Source of the DNA: a virus
Reading direction: 5' to 3' (one strand)
Virus record (IMG/VR): IMGVR_UViG_3300032397_000096
Coordinates: 1-20,822 of that record
DNA: 20,822 nucleotides
Shown: positions 7,978 to 14,844 of the stretch, piece by piece
Layout of the letters: each line of letters begins with the position of its first letter
How positions within the stretch are numbered: position 1 is the stretch's first letter
Notes under the pieces: model-generated
Databases searched by the model: none
The model's input: the letters and a program-made list of their open reading frames with translations, nothing else
Told to the model about the DNA's origin: nothing
Program-made: the position numbers and the translations under genes

Positions 7978-8631
7978 CTACCTCAAAAGTGCTGAATCAA
8001 ATTTAGCGATTGGTGTGCTTGAGTTTCTACATTCTATTATATTTCTAAGTCTTGCCGCTTCGTTTAAAATGTACGGGTCTAAAGCCATGCCATATTCGGG
8101 GGCAAGGTCTATCGCAAGATTATATCTCATAGCCTTTTCCCATTCAGCAGGCTGTGTTATAGTATCCGTTATAGCCGTATAAGACGTAATTGGTTTATAC
8201 GATGTAAGATATAAAGTCTCTGCTGTAGAGTAAGCTCCGTTCAGATATATACACCCAAGACCGCTTGAATAATTAGCATCGTAGTATAATTCATTAGCTC
8301 TTTCATCTACATCTTTATCGCTTACTAAATTATAGTCTATTGGAGACATTGAGACTTCAACTTCGTAATCTACGCCGTCCGAATTCCTGATATATGCAGA
8401 TTTAATGCTCATGGGTTTTGCTGTGTCTAAAGTCCCTCCGGTTCCTATAGTGTATCCTGCGGTACTGGCAGTTAAGGTGAAAGATTCCGTAGTCGGCGTC
8501 AACATAGTCTCTTCCCAAGACTTGAGCATCAGATTTAAAGAGTCTAACGCTTCGGTTAGTATCGCACTGTTTGTATTCCTGACTCTACAAAGCCTTAATG
8601 CGCCATAAATAACGTCATACACCAGACTCAT
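7978..8631 (-). CDS. P22 gp4-like head-to-tail adaptor / tail accessory factor
   Basis: The protein has 217 aa. Its N-terminus has the helical pattern of the P22 gp4 tail accessory family: I-Y-G-A-L-R-L-C-R-V...E-A-L-D-S-L-N-L-M-L-K-S-W, about residues 8-40. A beta-rich middle and a C-terminal helical part follow (P-A-E-W-E-K-A-M-R-Y-N-L-A, about 160-173). In known phages this protein makes a ring under the portal and joins head to tail. It sits immediately before the nozzle-like tail gene, as expected. The start overlaps the preceding acyltransferase by 17 nt and has a GAGAGG box 6 nt ahead. Its separation from the head genes by a five-gene sugar cassette is the unusual aspect. Confidence 0.8.
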   Translation of the reverse strand: MSLVYDVIYGALRLCRVRNTNSAILTEALDSLNLMLKSWEETMLTPTTESFTLTASTAGYTIGTGGTLDTAKPMSIKSAYIRNSDGVDYEVEVSMSPIDYNLVSDKDVDERANELYYDANYSSGLGCIYLNGAYSTAETLYLTSYKPITSYTAITDTITQPAEWEKAMRYNLAIDLAPEYGMALDPYILNEAARLRNIIECRNSSTPIAKFDSALLR

Positions 8632-9169
8632 AGCGTACCTCTCTTTTGTTGACAGACGGTATAAAGTTCAACATATTTTTCGATCTTTTAGCTAAATATT
8701 TTATTGGTCTGCCGCCCCAAATCTCCCATTCAGGGATATCGTTATTTACAAAACTAAAAGCTCCGATTGCACATCCTTCACCTGTTGTAATACCGGGCAT
8801 TACTATGCTGTTGGCTCCGATTAGAGTATGTCTTTTAAGTAAGATTTTTCCTTTCTGCAATCCGGGCTTAAATTCATCAGAAATGCAAGGGCCAACCAAA
8901 CTATGACCGCTATAATCATCATTTGCAGAATAAAGCGAAACTCGGCCTGACAACTGCACAAAATCTTCAAGTTCTATGCCGTTACCTCCGCAGAGAAAAT
9001 CAAAACATCCAATATGAATATTAGAGCCAATTTTTATATTGCCCGTCAATATGCAGAAATCATCAATACGCACATTATCTCCAATTTCCAAATAGTCACA
9101 ATAGATACTTGCTTTAGGACTGATAATAACATTCTTTCCTTTATGAAGAATAGTCGGGTTCAATTCCAT
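8615..9169 (-). CDS. Left-handed beta-helix (hexapeptide) acyltransferase, WbbJ/galactoside-acetyltransferase-like
   Basis: The protein has 184 aa. Repeated hexapeptide steps with I/V every sixth residue run from about 14 to 155. The landmark S-A-N-D-D-Y-S-G-H loop (about 81-89), K-I-L-L-K-R-H-T-L-I-G-A-N-S-I-V-M-P-G and I-W-G-G-R-P-I-K-Y-L-A-K-R-S-K match acyltransferases of O-antigen and nucleotide-sugar clusters, which move an acyl group (usually acetyl from acetyl-CoA) onto a sugar hydroxyl or amine. It is probably an active trimer; no truncation is apparent. It overlaps the second acyltransferase by 29 nt and the adaptor by 17 nt, so it is expressed with virion genes. Together with the neighbouring aminotransferase, N-acylation of an amino sugar is an attractive inference. 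The exact substrate cannot be read from sequence. Confidence 0.85.
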   Translation of the reverse strand: MELNPTILHKGKNVIISPKASIYCDYLEIGDNVRIDDFCILTGNIKIGSNIHIGCFDFLCGGNGIELEDFVQLSGRVSLYSANDDYSGHSLVGPCISDEFKPGLQKGKILLKRHTLIGANSIVMPGITTGEGCAIGAFSFVNNDIPEWEIWGGRPIKYLAKRSKNMLNFIPSVNKREVRYESGV

Positions 9170-9539
9170 TTCCTACCTTTCCCTGCTCTGCCAATTTTTG
9201 AAATCTCAATAATTCCTTCCCTTCCAGAGGTCTTTTAAATACACAAGGATTCCCGGCACATATAGAATCGGAAGGCAGATCATGTGTTACAATGCTCCCT
9301 GCGCCTACCATTACGTTGTTACCTATATTCACGCCCGGAAGCACTACGGCTTTCTTGCCGATATAAACATAATCCCCTATATTGATTTTAATGTTTTCTT
9401 TATACAGTCTTATAGGGCAGTGAGTTATAATGGTAGCTCCCGCCGCGAGTACGAAGTAATTACCTATCGTCACGATATCGTCACGAAAAGTCTCAATTTC
9501 GCCCCATAGTTCCGCATGGTGTCCTATTGTTATTGGCAT
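9141..9539 (-). CDS. Short left-handed beta-helix (hexapeptide) acyltransferase
   Basis: The protein has 132 aa. The hexapeptide pattern covers almost the whole chain: V-T-I-G-N-Y-F-V-L-A-A-G, I-N-I-G-D-Y-V-Y-I-G, V-V-L-P-G-V-N-I-G and V-M-V-G-A-G-S-I-V. The classic closing motif S-I-C-A-G-N-P-C follows, then a short C-terminal helix. The H at T-H-C-P (about residue 40) lies where many members carry the catalytic His. It is shorter than the usual 180-220 aa, lacking most of an N-terminal region, but the helix coils and the closing motif look intact. It overlaps the aminotransferase by 10 nt and its sister acyltransferase by 29 nt, so the three are probably translated together. The predicted role is sugar O- or N-acylation; the acceptor is unknown. 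Confidence 0.85.
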   Translation of the reverse strand: MPITIGHHAELWGEIETFRDDIVTIGNYFVLAAGATIITHCPIRLYKENIKINIGDYVYIGKKAVVLPGVNIGNNVMVGAGSIVTHDLPSDSICAGNPCVFKRPLEGKELLRFQKLAEQGKVGNGIEPDYSS

Positions 9540-10159
9540 TGATATACCTTGAACTGACTTAAATCCGGGTATGATTTTTCTACATCTTCGTTGTCTATAG
9601 GTTTCCCGTTATCATAAAACTGCTCTATGAGTAAAAGTCCTCTTGTTGCTATTTCAGGCATCATGTAGAAATTATGACCTAACATATCAAAGTTATCATC
9701 AAGATAATTACACTCTCTACGGCCTGAGAACCTTGCTCTTTTAAACCATAAATAAGCCTCGTAATCATCTGTTAAAATTGCTCCGCCTTTCGTAAGTTTT
9801 AAATGTTTATAAGGCCCGGAGAAGGATAGACACATAAAAGTGTCGGGCATATACATATTATATGTAAATCTCAAAGCGGAGTCCCAAGTCTTTGTAGGCC
9901 ATAGGTTATATGCACCTTTAAGTGTCGTGCCTTTAACAGGCTCGAATTTAACCTTCCCGCCTGCGTGTATAATCTCGCACGGTACGCTCATGTAAGTTCT
10001 CGAAGGTATCGTAATCTCCTTGCCTTCTATTCCTTGATACTTCAAGCTCAAGAAGATAGCGTTACTGCAACAATCGAGAGCTACGGCATATTTAGCACCC
10101 GTATATTCGGCGAGTTTTTCTTCAAAAAGTTCGGTAACTTTATAAACGCCTTGAGCCAT
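9530..10159 (-). CDS. Shortened DegT/DnrJ/EryC1-type sugar aminotransferase
   Basis: Full enzymes are about 360-400 aa and convert a keto-sugar nucleotide to an amino sugar using PLP; this one is 209 aa. Family marks are clear: F-E-E-K-L-A-E-Y-T-G-A-K-Y-A-V-A-L near the N-terminus, then E-I-T-I-P-S-R-T-Y. A D-S-A motif (D93) stands where the PLP-pyridine Asp is expected. S-F-S-G-P-Y-K-H-L-K-L-T-K-G-G-A (112-127) carries the candidate PLP lysine K118. Between residues 76 and 93 about 45 residues of the usual fold seem missing, and most of the C-terminal domain is absent. It may be minimal, work with a partner, or be a non-catalytic sugar-binding relative. The SD AAAAGG is 6 nt before ATG. It sits between the glycosyltransferases and acyltransferases. 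Confidence 0.8.
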   Translation of the reverse strand: MAQGVYKVTELFEEKLAEYTGAKYAVALDCCSNAIFLSLKYQGIEGKEITIPSRTYMSVPCEIIHAGGKVKFEPVKGTTLKGAYNLWPTKTWDSALRFTYNMYMPDTFMCLSFSGPYKHLKLTKGGAILTDDYEAYLWFKRARFSGRRECNYLDDNFDMLGHNFYMMPEIATRGLLLIEQFYDNGKPIDNEDVEKSYPDLSQFKVYQCQ

Positions 10160-10162
10160 GTT

Positions 10163-10894
10163 TTACCTTTTCCAGAATTTCTTTAACTTCTTTTCTTGCT
10201 TTTCTTTATCTTTAAGTTCTTTTAAATACTTGTCAAAATTACCTGTGAATTTTGCCATACCCCAATGGTCTATTTCAAACATAGGGTCTACCCAAATCTG
10301 ATAGCCGAGTTCTCTCAGTTTGTCAGATAAACATAAATCCATGCCCGTAAATGTATGATCTATAATCTCATTGAAGAAAAACGGATATACTTTCTTGTTA
10401 TTTAACCAGAAATAACTATCCGGATAAGTTTCAATATATTTCAATACTACTTCTTTTTTAATTCTCAGGAATCCCGCAGGAATCCGGAAGGCTTCTAAAA
10501 GAAATCTGCCTTTTTCTACGGTCTTGCCGAGTATTCGGCCTTTATTATCTTTGTTATAATCGCCTATATAATCTAATTTGCCGTTTTTCATGCGATAAGT
10601 ACCCGCTACTATTGGGTCTTTATGAAGTAAAGAATCTACTACTGATACCGGATTCCAACTTTCGTCTGATTCAATCATTAAAAAATCAGTAGCATCACTT
10701 TCGGAAAATCTTGTCAAAGCTTCGTTAATGGCAACTTCAACGTGAAACCCGCCCTCAATTTCCCAATAATCAAAATCAATTCCCATTTTCATCAAGACTA
10801 TAGCAGTCTGGCATAAAGACCTTGCGTAAGGACTAACAGTTTGATAATTATAAAAAGGGGTGAATATAATCAACTTGCCTTTATATTCTATCAT
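10163..10894 (-). CDS. GT-A-like phage glycosyltransferase, second copy of a tandem pair
   Basis: The protein has 243 aa and is colinear with the gene just upstream over its full length. A GT-A-type layout is visible: an N-terminal strand L-I-I-F-T-P-F-Y-N, then the nucleotide-sugar/metal region F-L-M-I-E-S-D-E-S-W-N-P at about 71-82. There the usual D-x-D is E75-S-D77. A conserved R-I-P-A-G-F-L-R-I-K-K-E-V follows at about 137-149, then G-M-D (possible catalytic Asp) and I-D-H-W-G near 207-211. The C-terminus is Lys-rich and helical. Similar proteins in phages are usually annotated as glycosyltransferases; donor and acceptor are unknown. Its ATG overlaps the upstream stop (ATGA), with AAAGGAG 4 nt ahead. 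Confidence 0.8.
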   Translation of the reverse strand: MIEYKGKLIIFTPFYNYQTVSPYARSLCQTAIVLMKMGIDFDYWEIEGGFHVEVAINEALTRFSESDATDFLMIESDESWNPVSVVDSLLHKDPIVAGTYRMKNGKLDYIGDYNKDNKGRILGKTVEKGRFLLEAFRIPAGFLRIKKEVVLKYIETYPDSYFWLNNKKVYPFFFNEIIDHTFTGMDLCLSDKLRELGYQIWVDPMFEIDHWGMAKFTGNFDKYLKELKDKEKQEKKLKKFWKR

Positions 10895-11622
10895 ACAACT
10901 CCTTTGATATTCGTTGCCATTTTTTTTACATCTTCAATAGCTTTCAGACCTCTTAAATATTTATCAAAATTACCTTTATATTCCGTTAATCCAAAATGAT
11001 CTATTTCAAGCGCAGGGTCTATCCAAATCTGATAACCAAGTTTTTTGAACTTGTCAGATATAACATAATCCATGCTTGTAAACTGATTATTTATAATTTC
11101 GTTTTTAAAGAACGGATATATTTTCTCTCCATTGATGTAATAATGTTCAGGATATTTTTCGATATATTTTAATATTACTTCTTTTTTAATTCTTAGAAAT
11201 CCCGCAGGTATTCTATCGGCCTCAATGAGTATGCAATCTGCGTTTTTCTGAACACCCATGACGTGTCCATCTTCGGTCTTTTTAAAATCTCCTATGTATT
11301 CAGCCCATGCGTTTTTCTTTCTGTAAGTACCGCAGACTATCGGTTCCGTGTGCATAAGCAACATAACTACAGCCGCAGGATTCCACGCTTCGTCAGAATC
11401 TATAATTAAGAAGTCAGTAGCGTCACTTTCTGAAAATTTAGTCAAAGCCTGATCTAAAGCAACTTCAATTAAAAATCCACCTTCGCTCGCCCAATAATCC
11501 TGTTTAATCCCCAACCTTTCTAAAACTAAAGCAGTCTTGTATAAAGATTCTGCGTAATTAGAAATAGTCTGCCTGTTATAAAAAGTTGTGAATAATACTA
11601 CCTTACCGTCATATCCTTTCAT
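10891..11622 (-). CDS. GT-A-like phage glycosyltransferase, first copy of a tandem pair
   Basis: The protein has 243 aa. The layout matches its downstream paralogue: V-V-L-F-T-T-F-Y-N near the N-terminus, F-L-I-I-D-S-D-E-A-W-N-P (71-82) with a canonical D75-S-D77, R-I-P-A-G-F-L-R-I-K-K-E-V at 137-149, S-M-D at about 183-185 and I-D-H-F-G at 207-211. The enzyme would move a sugar from an activated donor to an unknown acceptor, either virion protein or surface glycan. This is the first gene of the carbohydrate cassette. No SD is seen close to its ATG; the nearest, GGGGAGG, lies about 25 nt upstream and inside a predicted hairpin. Translation may therefore be weak or structure-dependent. Confidence 0.8.
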   Translation of the reverse strand: MKGYDGKVVLFTTFYNRQTISNYAESLYKTALVLERLGIKQDYWASEGGFLIEVALDQALTKFSESDATDFLIIDSDEAWNPAAVVMLLMHTEPIVCGTYRKKNAWAEYIGDFKKTEDGHVMGVQKNADCILIEADRIPAGFLRIKKEVILKYIEKYPEHYYINGEKIYPFFKNEIINNQFTSMDYVISDKFKKLGYQIWIDPALEIDHFGLTEYKGNFDKYLRGLKAIEDVKKMATNIKGVV

Positions 11623-11630
11623 AAGAGTTT

Positions 11631-11654
11631 GAGGGGAGATTTTAACCTCCCCTC
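11631..11654 (-). promoter_or_regulatory. 8-bp perfect hairpin between head genes and sugar cassette
   Basis: GAGGGGAG (11631-11638) and CTCCCCTC (11647-11654) form a GC-rich 8-bp stem with an 8-nt loop. It lies in the 44-nt gap between the 85-aa gene and the first glycosyltransferase. No U-run follows directly on either strand, so it is not a standard intrinsic terminator. On the minus-strand transcript it contains the only SD-like sequence (GGGGAGG) near the glycosyltransferase start. It could attenuate transcription, protect an mRNA end, or limit translation of the cassette. Confidence 0.55.
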
Positions 11655-11666
11655 TCGATTCTCCTT

Positions 11667-11924
11667 TTAAGCTGTAGCTACAATTCCGAAAGTCTCTAAT
11701 GCGACAAGTATCGCATTAACCGCAGTAACTATAGCGTCAGCCTGTGTAGAGGCCGCATACCCGTAAGGGGTAGTGGTCGTAGCCGCCGCAGTAGAAACTG
11801 AGACAATGTGCGAATTTTGTATCGCCGGAGTAGCTCCGTAAACGCTGATGAGTTCCGATGCGTCAGCACCAAAGATAGTACCGTCATCGTTACCCTTATC
11901 TAAATATCTGTAATCTGTACCCAT
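11667..11924 (-). CDS. Small head-fibre/decoration-like protein (85 aa)
   Basis: The protein has a short polar N-terminus, then V-Y-G-A-T-P-A-I-Q (about 28-36), a Thr/Ala-rich linker, and a hydrophobic C-terminal helix (A-D-A-I-V-T-A-V-N-A-I-L-V-A-L, about 62-76). Many tailed phages have a small protein of this design, a F/Y-G-x-T-P-x-x-Q/K motif followed by a trimerising Ala/Leu helix. It is often annotated as a head fibre or head-associated protein. It sits in the head cluster just downstream of the 208-aa protein. The SD AAGGAG lies 8 nt before ATG. No enzymatic features are present; the assignment rests on pattern and position. Confidence 0.7.
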   Translation of the reverse strand: MGTDYRYLDKGNDDGTIFGADASELISVYGATPAIQNSHIVSVSTAAATTTTPYGYAASTQADAIVTAVNAILVALETFGIVATA

Positions 11925-11942
11925 GTTCGTTTCTCCTTATTT

Positions 11943-12569
11943 TCAATTTATCGGTGTTTCTTCCCATATAAAACTTGCCACCATCGAAGCCGCGCCCGAT
12001 GCAATGGTTGTATAAATCGCGCAGAACCCGCCCGGAGGCAGTATCAAATAACCGCCGAGGTCGAAGTTGTACGCAGGCTGTACGTTGGTTATCGTAATAG
12101 CCGCCGTCAGCATAGAGCCAAACGATTCTATGAGTGTCGGTGCTATAGGCAACGTCGCGCCGGTATCAACCTTCCCTACCGGGGCCGCTCCGCCGAGGTA
12201 GCAGTTCCTCAGTGTCGTTGACGGCACAGAGTGAGTGACTTCTGTAGAGCTATACCCGCCTTCTATGGCTATTATAGAGCCTGTGGTCGGCTGTGCTACT
12301 ATCATGCCCACGCCTACCCTCAACACCGATATGTCAACCTGCGACGTTACAGGGTTTGACAGCACGAGTCCTGTATAAACCGTGGTTAAACCCACCACGG
12401 TTACAACCCCCGCCTGATTCGCGGCTGTCATAAGCCGTCCTGCTTTTGCCATATCGTAATATCGGCCATGACATTCCGATACGATAAGATCACCTTTTAT
12501 GCCGGTTCTTAACGGATTAACAGTACCGCTTCCTACCGATATTTGTCCTACTTTTCCTTCGAGTAACAT
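11943..12569 (-). CDS. Beta-rich probable head-associated virion protein (208 aa)
   Basis: The protein is rich in Gly, Thr, Val and Ser, with few long helices. It carries an early H-G-R-Y-Y-D-M-A-K-A-G-R-L motif (about 34-46) and a later V-L-S-N-P-V-T-S-Q-V-D-I-S-V-L strand pair (about 69-83). The H/G-R-Y-Y-E motif followed by an L-x-N-P-x-x-S-G-like strand is a pattern I associate with phage structural proteins next to coat genes. The composition suggests an all-beta jelly-roll or decoration protein. It is more GC-rich than its neighbours. A strong SD, AGGAGG, lies 5 nt before ATG. The role in capsid decoration is inferred. Confidence 0.7.
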   Translation of the reverse strand: MLLEGKVGQISVGSGTVNPLRTGIKGDLIVSECHGRYYDMAKAGRLMTAANQAGVVTVVGLTTVYTGLVLSNPVTSQVDISVLRVGVGMIVAQPTTGSIIAIEGGYSSTEVTHSVPSTTLRNCYLGGAAPVGKVDTGATLPIAPTLIESFGSMLTAAITITNVQPAYNFDLGGYLILPPGGFCAIYTTIASGAASMVASFIWEETPIN

Positions 12570-12578
12570 TTTATCCTC

Positions 12579-12761
12579 CTAACCTTTCAATGCCATGTTC
12601 ATGGCATATATCATTCTCAAGTCTTCAACCCACTGATCGTGCCAGATATAGGTAATTCCGGTATTAACTTCGTGAAACAGTTCCCCCGGCCTTCCATTCG
12701 GCTTGGTGTCGGTTGATAGACCTATGTAACTTTCCGCATCAATGACTGTTTTAACTGCCAT
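12579..12761 (-). CDS. Small conserved phage structural-cluster protein (60 aa)
   Basis: The pattern Y-I-G-L-S-T-D-T-K-P-x-G-R-P-G-E-L-F-H-E-V-x-T-G-I-T-Y-I-W fills residues 12-40. It matches a recurrent small beta-hairpin protein found near capsid or tail genes in many phages. The usual end of the family is a short W-V strand, present here as Q-W-V-E-D. An extra C-terminal helix (about 47-60) may help it bind another protein. The SD AAGGAG is 8 nt ahead of ATG. It lies directly after the major capsid gene. No function is established from sequence. Confidence 0.7.
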   Translation of the reverse strand: MAVKTVIDAESYIGLSTDTKPNGRPGELFHEVNTGITYIWHDQWVEDLRMIYAMNMALKG

Positions 12762-12773
12762 TGTATTTTCTCC

Positions 12774-14000
12774 TTATGACATAACCCTGACCGCCCATCT
12801 CGGACGTGTGCATTTCTGACCGAAGATAACGTCAAGCCTGCAAGGGAACTGGTCGTTAGTTACATCGTAATCTCTGATAAGTCTTATCGACATACCTTTG
12901 GCGTTAGCTCTGTATGCAAAGTCCTGCCCTTTCGGTACTTCGAGGTCTGCCATTACGAATGTAAAAGCGTCCCTATGGAAAGCAAGGTTCTGAAGGTATG
13001 CAGTTGAAGCCGTACCGCTCGATCCTCCAAGGTCTACAACAGTTGCCGCAGAAGCCGCAGTCCAATCAGCGCAATAGCAATTCTGCTTCGGGCCTGACTT
13101 GTAAATAGGCCATGCTACCGTAAGGTCTGCCGCGCTTCCTGTAGCCGTATAAGAAGTACCCACTACAAACTGTTTCAGGTGGGTATAAGCTACTTTAGTC
13201 TCCTGGTTGACTTCATAAACTCCGGCTACCGTGATTATGTCGCCTTTGAGATAAATCTCTCCGTTAGTTCCAGTTACGGCAAGGTGGGTGTCCCCGTTAG
13301 CCGTACCTGACAAGTTGCAAGTCCCCGCAGTTGTACGAGTTCCAGTAGTATGAACAGGAGTCATTTCAGATTCCATACATTTAAAACTATAAACAGAACC
13401 CATGTGTCCTTTTTCATACTGTGTGGAAATTGCAGATGCAGGCTGATAAAGTCCTTTAGAATCGGTTATCAGTGAGTTCATTGCAAGTGCGCTTCCAAGA
13501 TAAATCCTGTTCCCGTCGTCCGGTGCAAGTCCCTGTTGCATTGTAGCTCTCGCGGCCACAAGGTCTGCAAGAACCGGATGTGTGCCGAAAGTTGTGTTTT
13601 CAAGGTTGTAAACTTCTTTGTAGCAAGCGGTTAAAACTGTTTTTTCAGTTTCTGCCGCGAGCCTTGCCATCGCAGGTTCGAGAAATCTTTTTGAGAAATC
13701 GTCTATTGACAGAGTAAGTTCAGCAGAACTGAACTCCATGTCAATGCCGAGCTGTGTAGCGAGTGTTAAGGTCTGTGTGCTTTCAGTTACATTCACAGTA
13801 TCCATAACCGCGCCAGTCCTGACGGAAAACTCGTTAGCATCACGAATTAACAAAGTCCCGCCGTTCTTCGCGCCAGTCTGAGCAAAACGCCCGTCATATT
13901 CGCGATTAATATTTTTACAGAAAACTAAATTGTTTTCATATATCTGAAGTGCCTTACGAGTTATATCGCCAGCACTTAACGTCTTGAGTGTGTTCGCCAT
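12774..14000 (-). CDS. Major capsid protein, P22 coat-like HK97 fold
   Basis: The protein has 408 aa. The N-terminal segment (A-L-Q-I-Y-E-N-N-L-V-F-C) and the block D-M-E-F-S-S-A-E-L-T-L-S-I-D-D-F-S-K-R-F-L-E-P (about 87-109) resemble the P22 gp5-like coat family. So do the insertion-type domain with K-G-D-I-I-T-V-A-G-V-Y-E-V-N (about 253-266) and the C-terminal Y-D-V-T-N-D-Q-F-P-C-R-L-D-V-I-F-G. Members build the icosahedral shell around a scaffold. The scaffold gene lies 4 nt upstream and packaging genes before it, as expected. AGGAGG 8 nt before ATG gives a strong start, fitting the most abundant virion protein. Confidence 0.88.
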   Translation of the reverse strand: MANTLKTLSAGDITRKALQIYENNLVFCKNINREYDGRFAQTGAKNGGTLLIRDANEFSVRTGAVMDTVNVTESTQTLTLATQLGIDMEFSSAELTLSIDDFSKRFLEPAMARLAAETEKTVLTACYKEVYNLENTTFGTHPVLADLVAARATMQQGLAPDDGNRIYLGSALAMNSLITDSKGLYQPASAISTQYEKGHMGSVYSFKCMESEMTPVHTTGTRTTAGTCNLSGTANGDTHLAVTGTNGEIYLKGDIITVAGVYEVNQETKVAYTHLKQFVVGTSYTATGSAADLTVAWPIYKSGPKQNCYCADWTAASAATVVDLGGSSGTASTAYLQNLAFHRDAFTFVMADLEVPKGQDFAYRANAKGMSIRLIRDYDVTNDQFPCRLDVIFGQKCTRPRWAVRVMS

Positions 14001-14004
14001 TTAC

Positions 14005-14811
14005 TTATCCTCCTAATCGTTTTTTAATCTCTGCCAGCTTCTTAGCATTTTCCCGATCTATCCACTGTTCGTCTGTGAGTTTAGAATCATCAGTTACTTC
14101 GATTCCTTTATCTCCGGAGACTGGTCTTATGGGTTCGGGAGCCTGTGAAGCCTTTAAAGTTAAAGTTGAAAGTTTACCCTCCAACTTGCCAAGTTCCCTC
14201 ATCATCTGATGATAGGGCATCTGGCTTAATTTCAATGCTTCGTTTTCGTTTTTACCGAGATAATAAGCAACTTCGGCAAGCTGATCTTCGAGCAACGCTT
14301 TCTGCAAAGCAGGTGCGAAAACTTTTTTATCAAGTGCCTCGTCAAAATCCGTGTATTTAGCCCTTACAAGTTCGGCGGCGGCGTTAAACTTTTCAAACGC
14401 AATCTCTTGATCCATCTTTGCAGAGACTTCCTGCTCAATTTGCGCTTTCTGCTTGTCTCGCCATCCCAACAAAGAATCTTCGTAAGTAGTAACGGCCGCG
14501 TCATACTTCACATGATCTATATTCCCATACTCATCTGTAAATTGCGTCATGCTCGGTCTTGCCGGTCTGCTACCTTCTGACTTTCTATACTCCGAAAGTT
14601 CCGCTTCCGCTCTTTCTGCTCTTGCTTTAGCCTCGAATTTTTCACGAGTTATCTTGTCAATTCTTGCCTGTACTTTCCGGCTGTAATCTTCGTTCGGTTT
14701 TATCTCTGGCTCAGAGGGTTTAACCTCAGTTTCTTCAGAGGGTTTAACCTCTGTATTTTCCTCTGCTGGTACTACGGGTTCAGTAACTTCCGTTACAGCT
14801 TGTGTTTCCAT
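14005..14811 (-). CDS. Scaffolding protein
   Basis: The protein has 268 aa. The N-terminal 42 residues are an acidic, Pro/Glu-rich tail with two direct K-P-S-E repeats. About 43-80 and 115-145 are charged coiled coil. Y-L-G-K-N-x-N-E-A-L-K-L-S-Q-M (about 184-198) is typical of phage scaffolds. The C-terminus is a D-E-Q-W-I-D-R-E-N-A-K-K-L-A-E-I-K-K-R helix of the kind that binds coat protein. Scaffolds guide assembly of the shell and leave before packaging. It sits immediately before the coat gene. AAAGGAG lies 7 nt ahead of the start. Confidence 0.85.
   Translation of the reverse strand: METQAVTEVTEPVVPAEENTEVKPSEETEVKPSEPEIKPNEDYSRKVQARIDKITREKFEAKARAERAEAELSEYRKSEGSRPARPSMTQFTDEYGNIDHVKYDAAVTTYEDSLLGWRDKQKAQIEQEVSAKMDQEIAFEKFNAAAELVRAKYTDFDEALDKKVFAPALQKALLEDQLAEVAYYLGKNENEALKLSQMPYHQMMRELGKLEGKLSTLTLKASQAPEPIRPVSGDKGIEVTDDSKLTDEQWIDRENAKKLAEIKKRLGG
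14711..14751. repeat. 17-bp direct repeat (two copies, 24-bp period) inside the scaffold gene
   Basis: The 17-mer TCAGAGGGTTTAACCTC occurs at 14711-14727 and 14735-14751. On the coding strand it encodes the duplicated E-V-K-P-S-E segment of the scaffold's acidic tail, so slippage or recombination is a simple explanation. Each copy is also nearly palindromic around GTTTAAC, which may be incidental. Confidence 0.8.
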
Positions 14812-14844
14812 TTTGAGTCTCCTTTCATGGCATTAAAGCCAAGT

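Noticed and set aside
11631-11660. Hairpin as a rho-independent terminator
   Set aside because: No uninterrupted U-run follows the stem on either strand. The next T-rich stretch on the plus strand is 10 nt away and irrelevant to the leftward transcript.
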